Part shown: positions 45,001 to 52,166 of the stretch, piece after piece
Layout: each line of letters starts with the position of its first letter
Position numbering within the stretch: position 1 is the first letter of the stretch
Source of the DNA: Deltaproteobacteria bacterium
GTDB taxonomy: Bacteria; Myxococcota_A; UBA796; UBA2385
DNA: 64,000 bases
Direction: 5' to 3'
Assembly: GCA_016792625.1 (NCBI GenBank)
Contig: JAEUKK010000008.1
Coordinates: forward strand, 33,726 to 97,725
The notes under the pieces: generated by a model
Databases searched by the model: none
Seen by the model: the letters and a program-made list of their open reading frames with translations, nothing else
Told to the model about the DNA's origin: nothing
Made by a program: the position numbers and the translations under genes

Positions 45001-45649
45001 CCGGCACACCATCCAGATTGACTTCCAAGCGGGCATCATCGACCGAAACGTAGGCCTTAACGACGAGTTCCGGGCGGGCGGTCGGCACCCCTACTTCTGG
45101 GGCTACGGCGTCATCCGGCCCAACACCCAGTTCGCCGGCTACCCCTTCTTCTCGCTCAACGGTGAGACGATGGGCACCCTAAACCTCGCGTACCGCTTCC
45201 CCATCTCGCAGAGCGTGCGCACCGCGGTCGGCCCGCTGTTCATCTACGGCGTCTATGCTCAGCTTGGCGGCACGGCGGGCAACTTGTGGTCGTTCACGCC
45301 ACCGTCCAACTCAACCGACTACTACCGCGACCGGGCAGGCGACCGCATCGCCCGCGACCCCAACGATGTCAAGCGCGAGATCCCCTTCGTCGACGTGGCG
45401 CACAAGAACGGCAACGCGATGCTCTACGACCTGCAGGCCGAGCTTCGGGTGCAGTCGACCATGTTCCACTCCTCGAACTGGGACAGCTTCCTGCGCTTCG
45501 CCTACGCTCTCAACGAGATCCGCGGCTATGGTGATGTTGACGGCGACGGCGTCTTCGACACCAGCCCGAACGCGATCGGCGATGAGCTCTCCAACGAGAC
45601 CGAGAAGCCTGGTCTCCGCGTCTACATCGGCCTCGGAACTGGCTGGTAG
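42095..45649 (+). CDS. surface metallopeptidase fused to TolB-like propeller and C-terminal beta-barrel
   Basis: 1184 residues from ATG 42095 (ATG 42101 also possible). Signal peptide about 10-36 (LGLSLGGLALPGTARA). The N-terminal gluzincin domain starts with LEWYSIDTPHFVVHYP and carries VHEFAHVVSLKAY (zinc motif HEFAH at 157-161) and FWTEGGAEYW (third ligand Glu209). Residues about 420-720 hold PD40/TolB blades: GNQPAVSPDGQRVAYLEY, NNPDWSPDGSQIVFAMFR, DPHWSKDGGIYFTAEPDG. From about 730 to the end come alternating amphipathic strands (TVYGRYFNFGFRG, MGTLNLAYRFPIS) ending GLRVYIGLGTGW, a probable outer-membrane barrel. A protease held at the outer surface or periplasm through its own barrel is the likely picture. 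Gene spacing is only 6 bases to the next start. Confidence 0.88.
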   Translation: MLMARQNTRLGANLLPLSIALGLSLGGLALPGTARAVKNSYNANHPDLEWYSIDTPHFVVHYPKSKKGVEEGNEHYINAEYSARKAAEVAELMWEPMCANFNYYLKEKVHIVMLDQGDELAGFTIPSWDWIQISANPGASFSRQRGRMEWFSDVLVHEFAHVVSLKAYRAQAEGAFGVALGGLYSDGVSDVSTGANFMISDGDSVFWTEGGAEYWSNTAGWNWWTASRDQFIRMTVLEDRLLTFDEWHERAGKWGWNDGERYYQQGYSFGLYLRQRFGSETYARFAAQFAQDWRPEFSTVIEDVVGVPAEELYWDWREYVTKQYTDQHNRVKARGEVMGRELVSGKQAWDYANPDERDTFLSKSRWDREKEREATGAWQFEPRTHPDGKYWGNLNRGMLVVKRQDDDQIWALTGLSGADQGRKDETARLSEGIPATFEFGWDFIPGQEALVLTMMEDEYPKTQRFAPKFEFNGYNMSELAVYTMPVREEDKKGRAYSTRGPETKLRKQVYAEGAYQKIPNTKRGNQPAVSPDGQRVAYLEYRDGGHNLVSIKLDGSDKRYLTNFNDGTWMNNPDWSPDGSQIVFAMFRNFQQNLYVMNADGTGLRPLTWDAWEELDPHWSKDGGIYFTAEPDGIFNIYRIDPASHDVRQITNVIGGAVTPSITSEGNLVYSYLTSFGWKIYGLPREQFMNAPAGHLFRTPPEVEEKQVEQSLAYREDLTKWEAATHKHKMSAGAWSAPYVVPMFRLENDSQTDFGLQGGWQGGAQDFIQNHEIFHVGLLGEDNVIGAGYTWHGWYPDVSLFGQAYMGKSDFGYKIDEDQDPTTTDDQTIYDIKQNNRQAVLSAEVMFPWNNKVATTVYGRYFNFGFRGTSDSGFQQYMQNWEVGTTWAISDYGINTWDGALGANAFYGRNIDLGYAHAWTDIIYPDYGGVITDDGEVLGEYQFNRYEFRWVEQARPPRLWGLMDKARKNRHTIQIDFQAGIIDRNVGLNDEFRAGGRHPYFWGYGVIRPNTQFAGYPFFSLNGETMGTLNLAYRFPISQSVRTAVGPLFIYGVYAQLGGTAGNLWSFTPPSNSTDYYRDRAGDRIARDPNDVKREIPFVDVAHKNGNAMLYDLQAELRVQSTMFHSSNWDSFLRFAYALNEIRGYGDVDGDGVFDTSPNAIGDELSNETEKPGLRVYIGLGTGW

Positions 45650-45655
45650 GTGAAC

Positions 45656-47227
45656 ATGACCCACACGCACGCAAGCTCCCGCGTGGCGCCCCCGGCGCTG
45701 CTCCTCGCCCTCTCGGCCGCGGCCTGTGGCCGCGACATCGAGGTGGAGACCTACAAGACCGCCGGCGTCGGCCTTGATCCCTCCGAGATTGGCCCGGCTC
45801 CGACGCCCTATGGCGGGCTCATCGAGGTCCACCATGTCGAGTTCGCCGGCGCCGCGCTCCCGCTCGGCTTGACCGGGCTGGTGGCCTTTGATGAGGTCGG
45901 GCCCAACCTCATCCAGATGAAGCCCCCCTACGCGCTGGTGACTGGTACAGGCTTTGTGTTGGACGCCAACCTGCCCCAGATGGACGTGCTGTTCGGCACC
46001 TTCGGCGCACCGCACGACAAGGTTGGCTCTTGCTACACCAACTTTGAGCCTCGGGCCTACCTCAACACGACGGCTGATGTGGGCAACGAGATCAGCTTCA
46101 CTGGGCTCAACAAGGACTTCCAGTTCAACCTGGACCGTCGGCCCGGGGTGTACGCCGAGAACAACGCGCAGTACCTGTTCCCCTACTATACGAGCCTCTC
46201 GACTTGGCGCCCGGTCGCCCAGACCCGCCGCGCCGATCCCGGCCAGGGCCCGGTCGCCAACTCGGACCGCGAGGTGATGCGCCCGGCCAACTACCTCCAC
46301 GGCGAGGACGTGGTGGTCCGCTTCCCCGGCGGCATCCCCCCGGTTGAGGCCTCGGTCAGCTCCATCCCGATGCCGTTGGCCGCGGGCTCCGGCGACGTCA
46401 TCCTCCGCCTGCCCCGGCAGCCCGAGGGCGTGATGTTGAGCTGGAGCGGCAACCACTACGACAAGGACGGCAACGTCGTCGCGACCGGTGAGGTCCGCAG
46501 CTGCCTGGAGTTCGCCGACCGGGGCGCGATGCCCAACGCGCCGTCCGACTGCGCGGTGCCCTTCGAGCCCGCCGCCGATCCCAACGCGCTGGTCGGGCAG
46601 ATGTACACGGGTCCGTGGGACACGACCTCGGGCTTGACCTTCTCGTGGCTGCCCCCGGCTGAGGACTTCTACGACAAGGTCGTTATCGGCGTGCGTTTGC
46701 TCGGGCCGGTCGAGACGGACTCCGAGTACAAGAAGGTCAGCCGCATCGCAGTGCCCGCCTCGGACGGCGTAAAGCGCAACTGGGAGCTCTTTCAGGGCGA
46801 GCCCTACTGCTACATCCCGCCCGACGCTGAGGTGCCCGCCAATGGCTACCGCGCCGCCTTGCCTTGTGAAGAAGAAGGCGCCGATTTCGAGTGGCAGGTC
46901 GACCCCGCGCTGCTCAAAGACCCGAACGACCCGACCTCGTTCATCAATTCGTTGCAGGGTGAGCCGAGCTACATTGTGGCCGAGCTGGTGTGCAACGTAG
47001 AAGACAAAGCGGGGGCCTTCACCATTACGCCTGACATGATGCAGTTCGCGCTCGACTATGGCGCGCTGCACGGTGCTTCCGGCGCTGTGTTCTACTTCGC
47101 CCGCACCTCGGGCAAGGACGTGGTGACCCCGCCGGTGCGCGACCGCTTCGACCAGCGGCGGGACATCGCCCCCGTCCGCGTGCAGTCGGCCAGCGCCAAG
47201 CTCGGCCGCTTCTGGTGGGCCCGCTGA
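45656..47227 (+). CDS. large putative lipoprotein, unknown function
   Basis: 523 residues from ATG 45656 with AGGTG five bases upstream. A lipoprotein signal (PPALLLALSAAAC, lipobox SAAC) starts the protein. The mature part is beta-rich, with repeated D/N-containing loops (FVLDANLPQMDVLFGTF, NRDKDGNVV-like YDKDGNVVATGEVRSC, DTTSGLTFSWLPPAEDFYDK). Five or more Cys in the mature chain probably pair. The pattern is suggestive of jelly-roll or Ig-like modules, but no family is recognised. It is bracketed by the metallopeptidase-barrel gene and the Asp-rich repeat lipoprotein gene, so it is likely part of the same surface assembly. Confidence 0.75.
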   Translation: MTHTHASSRVAPPALLLALSAAACGRDIEVETYKTAGVGLDPSEIGPAPTPYGGLIEVHHVEFAGAALPLGLTGLVAFDEVGPNLIQMKPPYALVTGTGFVLDANLPQMDVLFGTFGAPHDKVGSCYTNFEPRAYLNTTADVGNEISFTGLNKDFQFNLDRRPGVYAENNAQYLFPYYTSLSTWRPVAQTRRADPGQGPVANSDREVMRPANYLHGEDVVVRFPGGIPPVEASVSSIPMPLAAGSGDVILRLPRQPEGVMLSWSGNHYDKDGNVVATGEVRSCLEFADRGAMPNAPSDCAVPFEPAADPNALVGQMYTGPWDTTSGLTFSWLPPAEDFYDKVVIGVRLLGPVETDSEYKKVSRIAVPASDGVKRNWELFQGEPYCYIPPDAEVPANGYRAALPCEEEGADFEWQVDPALLKDPNDPTSFINSLQGEPSYIVAELVCNVEDKAGAFTITPDMMQFALDYGALHGASGAVFYFARTSGKDVVTPPVRDRFDQRRDIAPVRVQSASAKLGRFWWAR

Positions 47228-47241
47228 TGCCGGGAGAGACC

Positions 47242-50200
47242 ATGACGCCCATTCATCCGACCTTCCGGCAGCTTCGCTGCGCGCTCGGGCTCCTGCCCCT
47301 GGTCCTCGCTGCTTGCGGCGGCAAGGGCGACCTCGAGCCCTACTACGAGGGCGACGCCGTGCGTGTCGCGGGCCTCGACGTGGCCGGCGAGCAGGGCAAC
47401 ATCGGCGGCGGCGAGCTGCGCATCCGGGGCAGCGGTTTTGGGGACGACCCCACCGCGATCACGGTGGTCATCGGCTCGCAGAACGCCCACATCCGCAGCG
47501 TGACCGACAGCGAGGTCGTGGTCGAAGTGCCCCGCGGCCCGCTCGAAGGTGGCGCAGTCGACGTCATCGTCGGCACCGCCCAAGGGCAGGACCGCCTCGT
47601 CGACGGCTACACCTACGACATGGCGGTCGGCACCGCCGACGGCAAGGACTTTTATCGGGACGAAGTCGCCTACATCGCCGTGACCAACGACTTCTTCAGC
47701 TGCCTGGGCGGTGTCGGTTGGGACGAGGCGACCGAGCTCGGCTTGCCTTGCGACGACAGCTTTGTGTTCACCGGGCAGACCGGCATCGAAGGCCGCGGCG
47801 AGGCGCTGGAGTTCGCCTACCCCCGCCTGCACGCGCTCTACACGGGCTACCGCGGTGGTTTTGGCGGCGCGCACGACCTGTCGTGGGAGAAGTGGTCGCT
47901 GCAGACCCCGCCGCAGGATCTCGTCCAGGTCGACATCGAGCAGCACTACGCCGAGCTGCGCACCGAGATCAAGCGCTTCACCCTGGTCAACACCGACATC
48001 GCCCGCCTGCTTGACCGGGACACGCCCGCCTACGAGGTGGACGCGGACGGCGGTCTGATTGACATCAGCACCCGCCTTGACCGAGACGACAACCCGCTCC
48101 CTGACGGTCTTCCCGACGGTCGGCTCTGGTGCGCCGACCCGGCCGCGATGGCGACCTACACCTTCGAGGGCGCAGAGGGCGAGAACTGCAACGGTGAGGC
48201 CTACAGCACCTTCCCCGTCTCGGGCACCTACATGGTTCCAGGCGACTGCGCCGCGCCGAGCGCGCGGGCCTATGACCTCGCTGAGCTGCAATTTTGCCAG
48301 CCGGACGAGTACCAAAACACCCGCTCCTACCGCTTCGAGCCAGAGTGGCCGGTGGGCGAGTACTTCTTCTACGGGGCCCGCCCCGGCGAAGAGAGCTGGG
48401 AGGCCGAGGAGGTCCTCGACGCCACCGCCCCTGCGCACGTGCGCCTCGCGGTGCCCGAGCTGGGGGTCGCGGCCACCGACCTGGTGCTCCCACCCTACTC
48501 GCGCTTCCAAGGCACGACCGGCTTCAACTACGACGCGATCTTCCGGCAGACCTCCGAGGTCACCCCCGGGCTCTTCGCATTGGTGGGCCTGGACGACACC
48601 TGCGCCGACACCAACGGCGACGGCGTGACCACGGGTGACGACGTCGCAGCCACCTTCGCCTGGGCGCCCTCGGACGTCACGCTGAGCAGCGGCGGGAACA
48701 TCGTCGGCGGCCGCACCTTCGTCCGTCTCACCATGAGCTGGGCCGGCCTCGGCTGGATCGGCGGTGAGGGCGTGATGATGAAGGCGAGCATCACGCTGCC
48801 CGACAGCTACAACGTCGACCCGACCACTGGCCTGAGCACGGTCGAGGTCCCGGCCTCGCTCATCTACCAGTTCCCCAGCGCGCGCCAGGACATCGGCGCC
48901 GGCCCCGACGGCTTCAAGTGGGGCGACCCGGCGCGGTCCGACTACGGCTTCATCTTGATGACCGCCGAGCGCATCACCGAGTACGCGATCAAGGCGCCCG
49001 AGGCCGACGGCGGCGATGGCAAGGGCACTTTGGTGTTCGCCTACAGCACCGGCGACATCGGCTACCTCGTCTACGGCATCGGCCCCGACGGCTACGCGAG
49101 CTGGCTGAACCCCTCGGACAGCGGCACGAGCTGCGGCGACTGTGACGACTCCGATGGCGACGGCTGGATCGACGCGGCTGACCCCGACTGCACCGACCCC
49201 GCCAACAGCGAAGACAACGCCACCTTCGGCGAGAGCACCTGCAACGACGGCATTGACAATGACAACGACGGCCTCATCGACGCCGATGATGACGCGTGCA
49301 CCAGCGGCCGCGGGGCCGAGGTCAACTGTGGCGACGGCGAGGACAACGACGGCGACGGCTGGATCGACGACGAGGACCCGGAGTGCTCGACGGGTCTGGG
49401 TGGCGGCCGCGATGAGGAGCTCAACGAGCTCGGCTTCGGCGAGGACACCTGCAACGACGGCGAAGACAACGACGGCGACGGACTTGTTGACGGCGAGGAT
49501 GAGAGCTGCCGTGCCGCGGATGACTTCGAGGGCAACTGCGACGACGACGTGGACAACGACGGCGACGGCTACGCAGACCTCGACGATCCGGAGTGCGCGG
49601 ATGGTGGCCCTGGGATCGAGTTGGTGGTCGATGTCCTCACGCCCAACTGTGACGACGCCGTCGACAATGACGCCGATGGCTGGACCGACGCGGAGGATCC
49701 CGACTGCCGCGCCGCCTCCTCGATGGAGCGCGGCTTCGGGTCGGCGGGCTGCAACGATGGCGTCGACAACGACGGCCACGGCGATGTGGATCGTGCCGAC
49801 CTCAGCTGCGCCCGGGACGGCGCCACGGCTGATGAGCAGCCCGCCTTCCGGGCGAGCTGCCTGGACGCTGCTGACAACGACGGCGACGGCTTCATCGACG
49901 GCAACGACCCGGACTGCGAGCAGCCGCCATACACCTCGGAGCGCCTGTCGGCCTGGCCGCTGGGCTCGGGTCTGCCGGTGCTGGCCTGCTACAACGGCGT
50001 CGATGACGACGGCGACGGCCTGACCGACGCCGCTGACGAGGCCTGCGCCGAGGGCGGGGCGCCCTCCGGCTGGGGTGCGACCGAGGACCTGGCCGCCCCC
50101 GAGTGCGCCGACAGCCTCGACGGCGACGGCGACGGCTGGTTGGACGCCGCGGACCCCGACTGCGCGAGCGGGGCCGTCGAGGCCGGCTTCGGCCCCTCGG

Positions 50201-50295
50201 CCTGCAATGACGGCGTCGACAATGACGGCGATCTGAGCGTCGACGCCGCTGACCCCGAGTGCCTCGACGCCGCAGACGACGACGAAGGCGCCTGA
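47242..50295 (+). CDS. IPT/TIG-type lipoprotein with eleven C-terminal Asp-rich Cys-bounded repeats
   Basis: 1017 residues from ATG 47242 (GGGAG six bases upstream; ATG 47227 overlaps the previous stop). Lipoprotein signal LGLLPLVLAAC. Residues about 37-120 look like an IPT/TIG fold (LRIRGSGFGDDPTAITVVIG, VEVPRGPLEGGAVDVIVG). A large beta-rich middle with several Cys follows. From residue about 630 there are eleven repeats of the form C-x-D-G-x-D-N-D-G-D-G-x-x-D-x-x-D-P-x-C (first at 49132, last ending near 50262), separated by spacers of 9-24 residues. This is the MopE/thrombospondin-3-like pattern and should bind calcium or another divalent ion. The Asp content and the twin Cys per repeat suggest a rigid, metal-stabilised stalk outside the cell. 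Confidence 0.88.
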   Translation: MTPIHPTFRQLRCALGLLPLVLAACGGKGDLEPYYEGDAVRVAGLDVAGEQGNIGGGELRIRGSGFGDDPTAITVVIGSQNAHIRSVTDSEVVVEVPRGPLEGGAVDVIVGTAQGQDRLVDGYTYDMAVGTADGKDFYRDEVAYIAVTNDFFSCLGGVGWDEATELGLPCDDSFVFTGQTGIEGRGEALEFAYPRLHALYTGYRGGFGGAHDLSWEKWSLQTPPQDLVQVDIEQHYAELRTEIKRFTLVNTDIARLLDRDTPAYEVDADGGLIDISTRLDRDDNPLPDGLPDGRLWCADPAAMATYTFEGAEGENCNGEAYSTFPVSGTYMVPGDCAAPSARAYDLAELQFCQPDEYQNTRSYRFEPEWPVGEYFFYGARPGEESWEAEEVLDATAPAHVRLAVPELGVAATDLVLPPYSRFQGTTGFNYDAIFRQTSEVTPGLFALVGLDDTCADTNGDGVTTGDDVAATFAWAPSDVTLSSGGNIVGGRTFVRLTMSWAGLGWIGGEGVMMKASITLPDSYNVDPTTGLSTVEVPASLIYQFPSARQDIGAGPDGFKWGDPARSDYGFILMTAERITEYAIKAPEADGGDGKGTLVFAYSTGDIGYLVYGIGPDGYASWLNPSDSGTSCGDCDDSDGDGWIDAADPDCTDPANSEDNATFGESTCNDGIDNDNDGLIDADDDACTSGRGAEVNCGDGEDNDGDGWIDDEDPECSTGLGGGRDEELNELGFGEDTCNDGEDNDGDGLVDGEDESCRAADDFEGNCDDDVDNDGDGYADLDDPECADGGPGIELVVDVLTPNCDDAVDNDADGWTDAEDPDCRAASSMERGFGSAGCNDGVDNDGHGDVDRADLSCARDGATADEQPAFRASCLDAADNDGDGFIDGNDPDCEQPPYTSERLSAWPLGSGLPVLACYNGVDDDGDGLTDAADEACAEGGAPSGWGATEDLAAPECADSLDGDGDGWLDAADPDCASGAVEAGFGPSACNDGVDNDGDLSVDAADPECLDAADDDEGA
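49132..50265 (+). repeat. eleven Asp-rich coding repeats in the 47242-50295 gene
   Basis: Each unit begins and ends with Cys and holds a D-N-D-G-D-G-like core, for example CNDGVDNDGD, CGDGEDNDGDGWIDDEDPEC and CADSLDGDGDGWLDAADPDC. DNA of the cores is similar (GACAACGACGGCGACGGC and close variants) but spacers differ in length and sequence, so it is an old protein-level repeat rather than a recent DNA amplification. Confidence 0.9.
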
Positions 50296-50323
50296 GCCCG
50301 CAGCGCAGCGCAGCCGCTGCATC

Positions 50324-50367
50324 GCCGCCGCGGAGGGCCTCGCCCTCCCGCGGCGGTCGCTGTTTTT
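50324..50367 (+). terminator. intrinsic terminator closing the surface gene cluster
   Basis: Arms CCGCCGCGGAGGGC (50325-50338) and GCCCTCCCGCGGCGG (50342-50356) pair over 14 bp with a single bulged C and a three-base loop, followed by TCGCTGTTTTT with five T at 50363-50367. It lies 29 bases after the stop of the repeat lipoprotein gene. Confidence 0.88.
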
Positions 50368-50601
50368 GGAGCGCAGACGCCGGCCATGGGGTCAGGTCCC
50401 GGTGGCGGGGAGGGGAAGATGTCGCGCTTGAGTCGTATGGATCGACCCGCTGTTTCGCTGGATACGCGTCGCCTTGGCTCTGCTGCCTTGCCAACGGGCC
50501 TCGCTCAGGATACGGGCGGCCGCGCCGAACTGGGGCCTCGCTCCGATGCTGGCGTTGGGTGCTGGGTTCAGCACCTTTGATCGACCCTCAGCGGCCATTG
50601 A

Positions 50602-50675
50602 GGGGCAGTAGCTCAGCTGGTTAGAGCACACGCCTGATAAGCGTGAGGTCGGGCGTTCAAGTCGCCCCTGCCCCA
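50602..50675 (+). tRNA. tRNA-Ile (anticodon GAT), copy 1
   Basis: 74 bases. Acceptor GGGGCAG/CTGCCCC with A discriminator, D arm GCTC-GAGC, anticodon arm CACGC-CTGATAA-GCGTG giving anticodon GAT, T arm GGGCG-TTCAAGT-CGCCC. CCA is not encoded. The sequence is identical to copy 2 at 50787-50860. Upstream, 50558-50575 holds a 7-bp hairpin (GGTGCTG-GGTT-CAGCACC). Confidence 0.96.
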
Positions 50676-50705
50676 CTTCCCTGGTCCGCCCAGTCGATCG
50701 CCCTT

Positions 50706-50781
50706 GGGGGCGTAGCTCAGTTGGGAGAGCACCTGCTTTGCACGCAGGGGGTCAACGGTTCGAGCCCGTTCGTCTCCACCA
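50706..50781 (+). tRNA. tRNA-Ala (anticodon TGC)
   Basis: 76 bases including an encoded CCA (50779-50781). Acceptor GGGGGCG/CGTCTCC with two G-U pairs, D arm GCTC-GAGC, anticodon arm CCTGC-TTTGCAC-GCAGG giving TGC, T arm AACGG-TTCGAGC-CCGTT. It is 30 bases after tRNA-Ile copy 1 and 5 bases before copy 2. Ile and Ala neighbours are usual in rRNA spacers, but there is no rRNA here. Confidence 0.96.
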
Positions 50782-50786
50782 TTTAA

Positions 50787-50860
50787 GGGGCAGTAGCTCA
50801 GCTGGTTAGAGCACACGCCTGATAAGCGTGAGGTCGGGCGTTCAAGTCGCCCCTGCCCCA
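50787..50860 (+). tRNA. tRNA-Ile (anticodon GAT), copy 2
   Basis: 74 bases, identical base for base to copy 1, five bases after the CCA of tRNA-Ala. CCA is not encoded. It is followed within four bases by a UUCG-capped terminator, so the three tRNAs are probably one transcript. Confidence 0.96.
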
Positions 50861-50863
50861 CTT

Positions 50864-50900
50864 GAGGCCCCTCCGGTTCGCCGGTGGGGCCTCTTTGTTT
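50864..50900 (+). terminator. UUCG-capped intrinsic terminator of the tRNA cluster
   Basis: Stem GAGGCCCC (50864-50871) and GGGGCCTC (50886-50893), a T-T mismatch, inner stem CCGG/CCGG and a TTCG tetraloop (50877-50880), followed by TTTGTTTG. This is a very stable hairpin with a T-rich tail. Confidence 0.9.
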
Positions 50901-50984
50901 GTGGCCGCGGCTCGCCTCGGGTCCTCCGCCGCGGCCGACGACCCTCCCCAAGGGGCTGCCTGCCCGGCTGCGGGTCGGCGGGGC

Positions 50985-52112
50985 TCAGGCCTGGGCGCCC
51001 AGCTCCCGGGCCGCCGCCCGCTGCGCCCGCTGGTCGGTCTGGTGCGCCCGCAGCCGGTCGAGCACGTCGGCGAGCTGGGCGGGCGTCTGGTCGCCAGGCT
51101 GGACCCGCGCGAGAGCCAAGCTCCCCCGGGCCTCTTCGAGGAAGGCGAGGGCATACTCGACGAGGGCGGCGGTGCGGCGGTCCTCGGCCCCGAGCTCGGC
51201 GTGGTGGGTGAGCAGGCGGCTCAGGTGCTCCGCCGACGCTGCCTTGCGCTCCGACAAGAAGGGATCATCGGCCGCCGCGGCCTCTTCTCCGATGCGCGCG
51301 AGCCGGCTGCGCAGCTCCTCGATGTCCACCGCGCCCAGCTCACGGGCCAGCGCCCGGCGCAGCCACTGCAGCCGCAGCACCCAGACCGCCACCTCGGCGA
51401 GGCCCTCGCGGGTCGGCTCATCGGGGCTGGTCTCGGCGATGATCCCGTCCAGCGCGGCGGCTCGGTGCACGGGGGGCGCCAAACCGGGGCCCAAGGCCCG
51501 CTCCACCACCGCCGCCGCGGGCAGCCGCACGCGCTCCCGCGGGGTGGCGGCGCCCACCAGGGCAGCGAGCCCCGCTCCGAAGCCGAGCCCGAGGCCTGCG
51601 ATCGCCCAGATCGCCGCAGGGGCCGTCATCATCGCCCCGAGCCCCACGCCGATGCCCGCGCCCGCCGCGCCCATCGCGCCGCCCATCGCCGCTGCGGTCC
51701 CGTCCGCCGCCGCGCCGCGGGCCCGCGCCGCCGCCGCCGCGCCCAGCGCCCCGCCCGCCAGCCACCAGCTCCAGCCGGGGAGTGTGGCCTCCATCGACAG
51801 CGCGCCGAGCAGCGCGCCCTGGGCCCAGGTCCCGGGGGTGCCGATGCCGGCCAGCGCGCCGATCAGCAGGGCCAAGCCGGCGCCCGCCGCCGCCTCGAGG
51901 CGCGGCCGGATCGTGAGCGCCGCGGCGAGCAGCAATAGGCCGAGGCCGACCTCGGGCCGGGCGGCCTGCCCGACCAAGCCGAAGCCCAGGCCGGTCAGCC
52001 CCGCGGCGGCAGCGGCGCCTGCAGCCCGGCGCAGGCCGGCCGCGCGCTGGGCGGGCTCCCACCGCAGCTCGACGCTGCGCCGCAGGGGCGGGCCATCCGA
52101 ATCAGTGCGCAT
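50985..52112 (-). CDS. Ala/Gly-rich membrane protein with C-terminal helical domain, unknown function
   Basis: 375 residues from ATG 52112 (AGGAG seven bases upstream). Residues about 25-200 are hydrophobic Gly/Ala-rich membrane helices (AAAAAGLTGLGFGLVG, LGLLLLAAALTIRP, LALLIGALAGIGTP, GGAMGAAGAGIGVGLGAMM). Residues 220-375 are hydrophilic helices with charged coiled-coil character (VLRLQWLRRALARELGAVDI, LIEEARGSLALARV-type). No known domain. It follows the VWA gene by 54 bases on the same strand, suggesting a functional pair: an exported VWA protein and a membrane protein. Confidence 0.7.
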   Translation of the reverse strand: MRTDSDGPPLRRSVELRWEPAQRAAGLRRAAGAAAAAGLTGLGFGLVGQAARPEVGLGLLLLAAALTIRPRLEAAAGAGLALLIGALAGIGTPGTWAQGALLGALSMEATLPGWSWWLAGGALGAAAAARARGAAADGTAAAMGGAMGAAGAGIGVGLGAMMTAPAAIWAIAGLGLGFGAGLAALVGAATPRERVRLPAAAVVERALGPGLAPPVHRAAALDGIIAETSPDEPTREGLAEVAVWVLRLQWLRRALARELGAVDIEELRSRLARIGEEAAAADDPFLSERKAASAEHLSRLLTHHAELGAEDRRTAALVEYALAFLEEARGSLALARVQPGDQTPAQLADVLDRLRAHQTDQRAQRAAARELGAQA

Positions 52113-52166
52113 GATCGTGCTCCTCAATGTTCTCGGTGAGGTCGGGGCCCGACGGGCGGCCGTCGC

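Noticed and set aside
47092..50322. Very long open frame antisense to the Asp-rich repeat lipoprotein (1076 codons)
   Set aside because: It mirrors the repeats of the real gene (GAC/GGC codons read backward) and has no signal, start site or family match.
50602..50860. Remnant of a rRNA operon around the Ile/Ala tRNAs
   Set aside because: No 16S, 23S or 5S sequence is visible within several kilobases on either side; protein genes flank the cluster.
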